Shown piece by piece: positions 14,057-14,290 of a stretch of DNA of 14,290 bases (position 1 is the stretch's first letter; the number at the start of each line of letters is the position of its first letter). The stretch is from BOKV01 sp041739225 (GTDB lineage: Bacteria; Pseudomonadota; Alphaproteobacteria; Rhizobiales; Rhizobiaceae), in the NCBI GenBank assembly GCA_041739225.1, contig JBGSOG010000037.1:1-14290 (forward strand). The letters run 5' to 3'. The notes below the pieces were generated by a model. That model was not told the origin of the DNA. It was given only the letters and a program-made list of their open reading frames with translations, and did no database searches. The position numbers were made by a program, and so were the translations under genes.

Positions 14057-14290
14057 TCAGCGATAAACTCCGCCACGATGGCCGATGGTGATGACAAGAA
14101 CAGCCATCCTTTGTTCGATAATTTCTGCAATAATTCGGTAGTCGCCAACACGAAAACGCCACAGCTCGCGGTCAGTACCTGCCAGCCGTTTTGCAAGCTT
14201 GCGCGGGTCGGGATAATTTCTGACCCTCTCTTCGAGAAATGAAATTATTCGCTTGCGGACCGGGATCGACAATGCTCGCAAGTCTTTGCG
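14057..14290 (-). CDS. RelE/ParE-family toxin, N-terminus cut by the window edge
   Basis: The visible 77 codons encode the C-terminal majority of a RelE/ParE-superfamily toxin: RKDLRALSIPVRKRIISFLEERV, then a loop, LWRFRVGDYRIIAEI and the final strand LVITIGHRGGVYR. The core WRFRVGDYRII and the Arg/His/Tyr residues near the end match RelE-type mRNA interferases, which cut mRNA on the ribosome and are held in check by a partner antitoxin. A TTG at 14281 could be read as the start, but the frame stays open and family-like to the edge (preceding RKD), so the true start is beyond the window. The antitoxin gene, normally just upstream, is therefore not visible. The cyclase gene begins 80 bases downstream on the same strand. 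Confidence 0.88.
   Translation of the reverse strand, partial: RKDLRALSIPVRKRIISFLEERVRNYPDPRKLAKRLAGTDRELWRFRVGDYRIIAEIIEQRMAVLVITIGHRGGVYR

Noticed and set aside
13963..14196. Leftward 77-codon frame between the toxin and the cyclase
   Set aside because: It overlaps the toxin in another frame and the cyclase start, with no binding site or recognisable content.

Overview
The window looks like ordinary chromosome from an alphaproteobacterium, most likely of the Rhizobiales (Hyphomicrobiales). The pointers are moderately high GC, an ArsR-type regulator fused to a methyltransferase domain and coupled to metF, a DUF2293 protein, a Host_attach (AtsE-like) protein, and a CHASE2 adenylate cyclase beside an exported protein. 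This placement is an inference from gene content; there is no rRNA or tRNA to anchor it. I see no insertion sequence, prophage, CRISPR array or RNA gene.

Layout. 1-110 may be the start of a leftward gene cut by the window edge. 355-609 encodes a small Cys-rich protein that overlaps, tail to tail, a leftward two-helix membrane protein (591-1091). 1092-1683 holds a palindrome, a probable promoter, an unreported-looking 28-codon membrane peptide gene (1438-1524) and a strong terminator. A leftward operon (1684-3587) encodes the ArsR-methyltransferase regulator and MetF, joined by an ATGA overlap and preceded by an AT-rich palindrome that fits an autoregulated S-adenosylhomocysteine/methionine switch. 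Rightward genes then encode DUF2293, a YfcG/YghU-like glutathione transferase and an exported rhodanese (3674-5269).

From 5287 to 7644 three leftward genes encode an ArsC-like reductase, a MOSC protein and a zinc-free medium-chain dehydrogenase. The dehydrogenase diverges from a rightward AhpD-family peroxidase-like gene (7725-8306). A leftward pair, DUF898 membrane protein then M48 metalloprotease (8319-10499), follows. A rightward Host_attach gene (10729-11184) converges on the last leftward block: a RelE/ParE-type toxin fragment at the right edge, the CHASE2 adenylate cyclase, and a FecR-like exported protein (11201-14290).

Functionally, several genes concern thiol, sulfur or redox chemistry (metF and its regulator, GST, rhodanese, ArsC fold, AhpD fold, MOSC), but they lie in separate transcription units and I do not claim a pathway. 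The most informative items are the regulator-metF switch, the cyclase/exported-protein pair, and two small genes that routine gene calling could miss.
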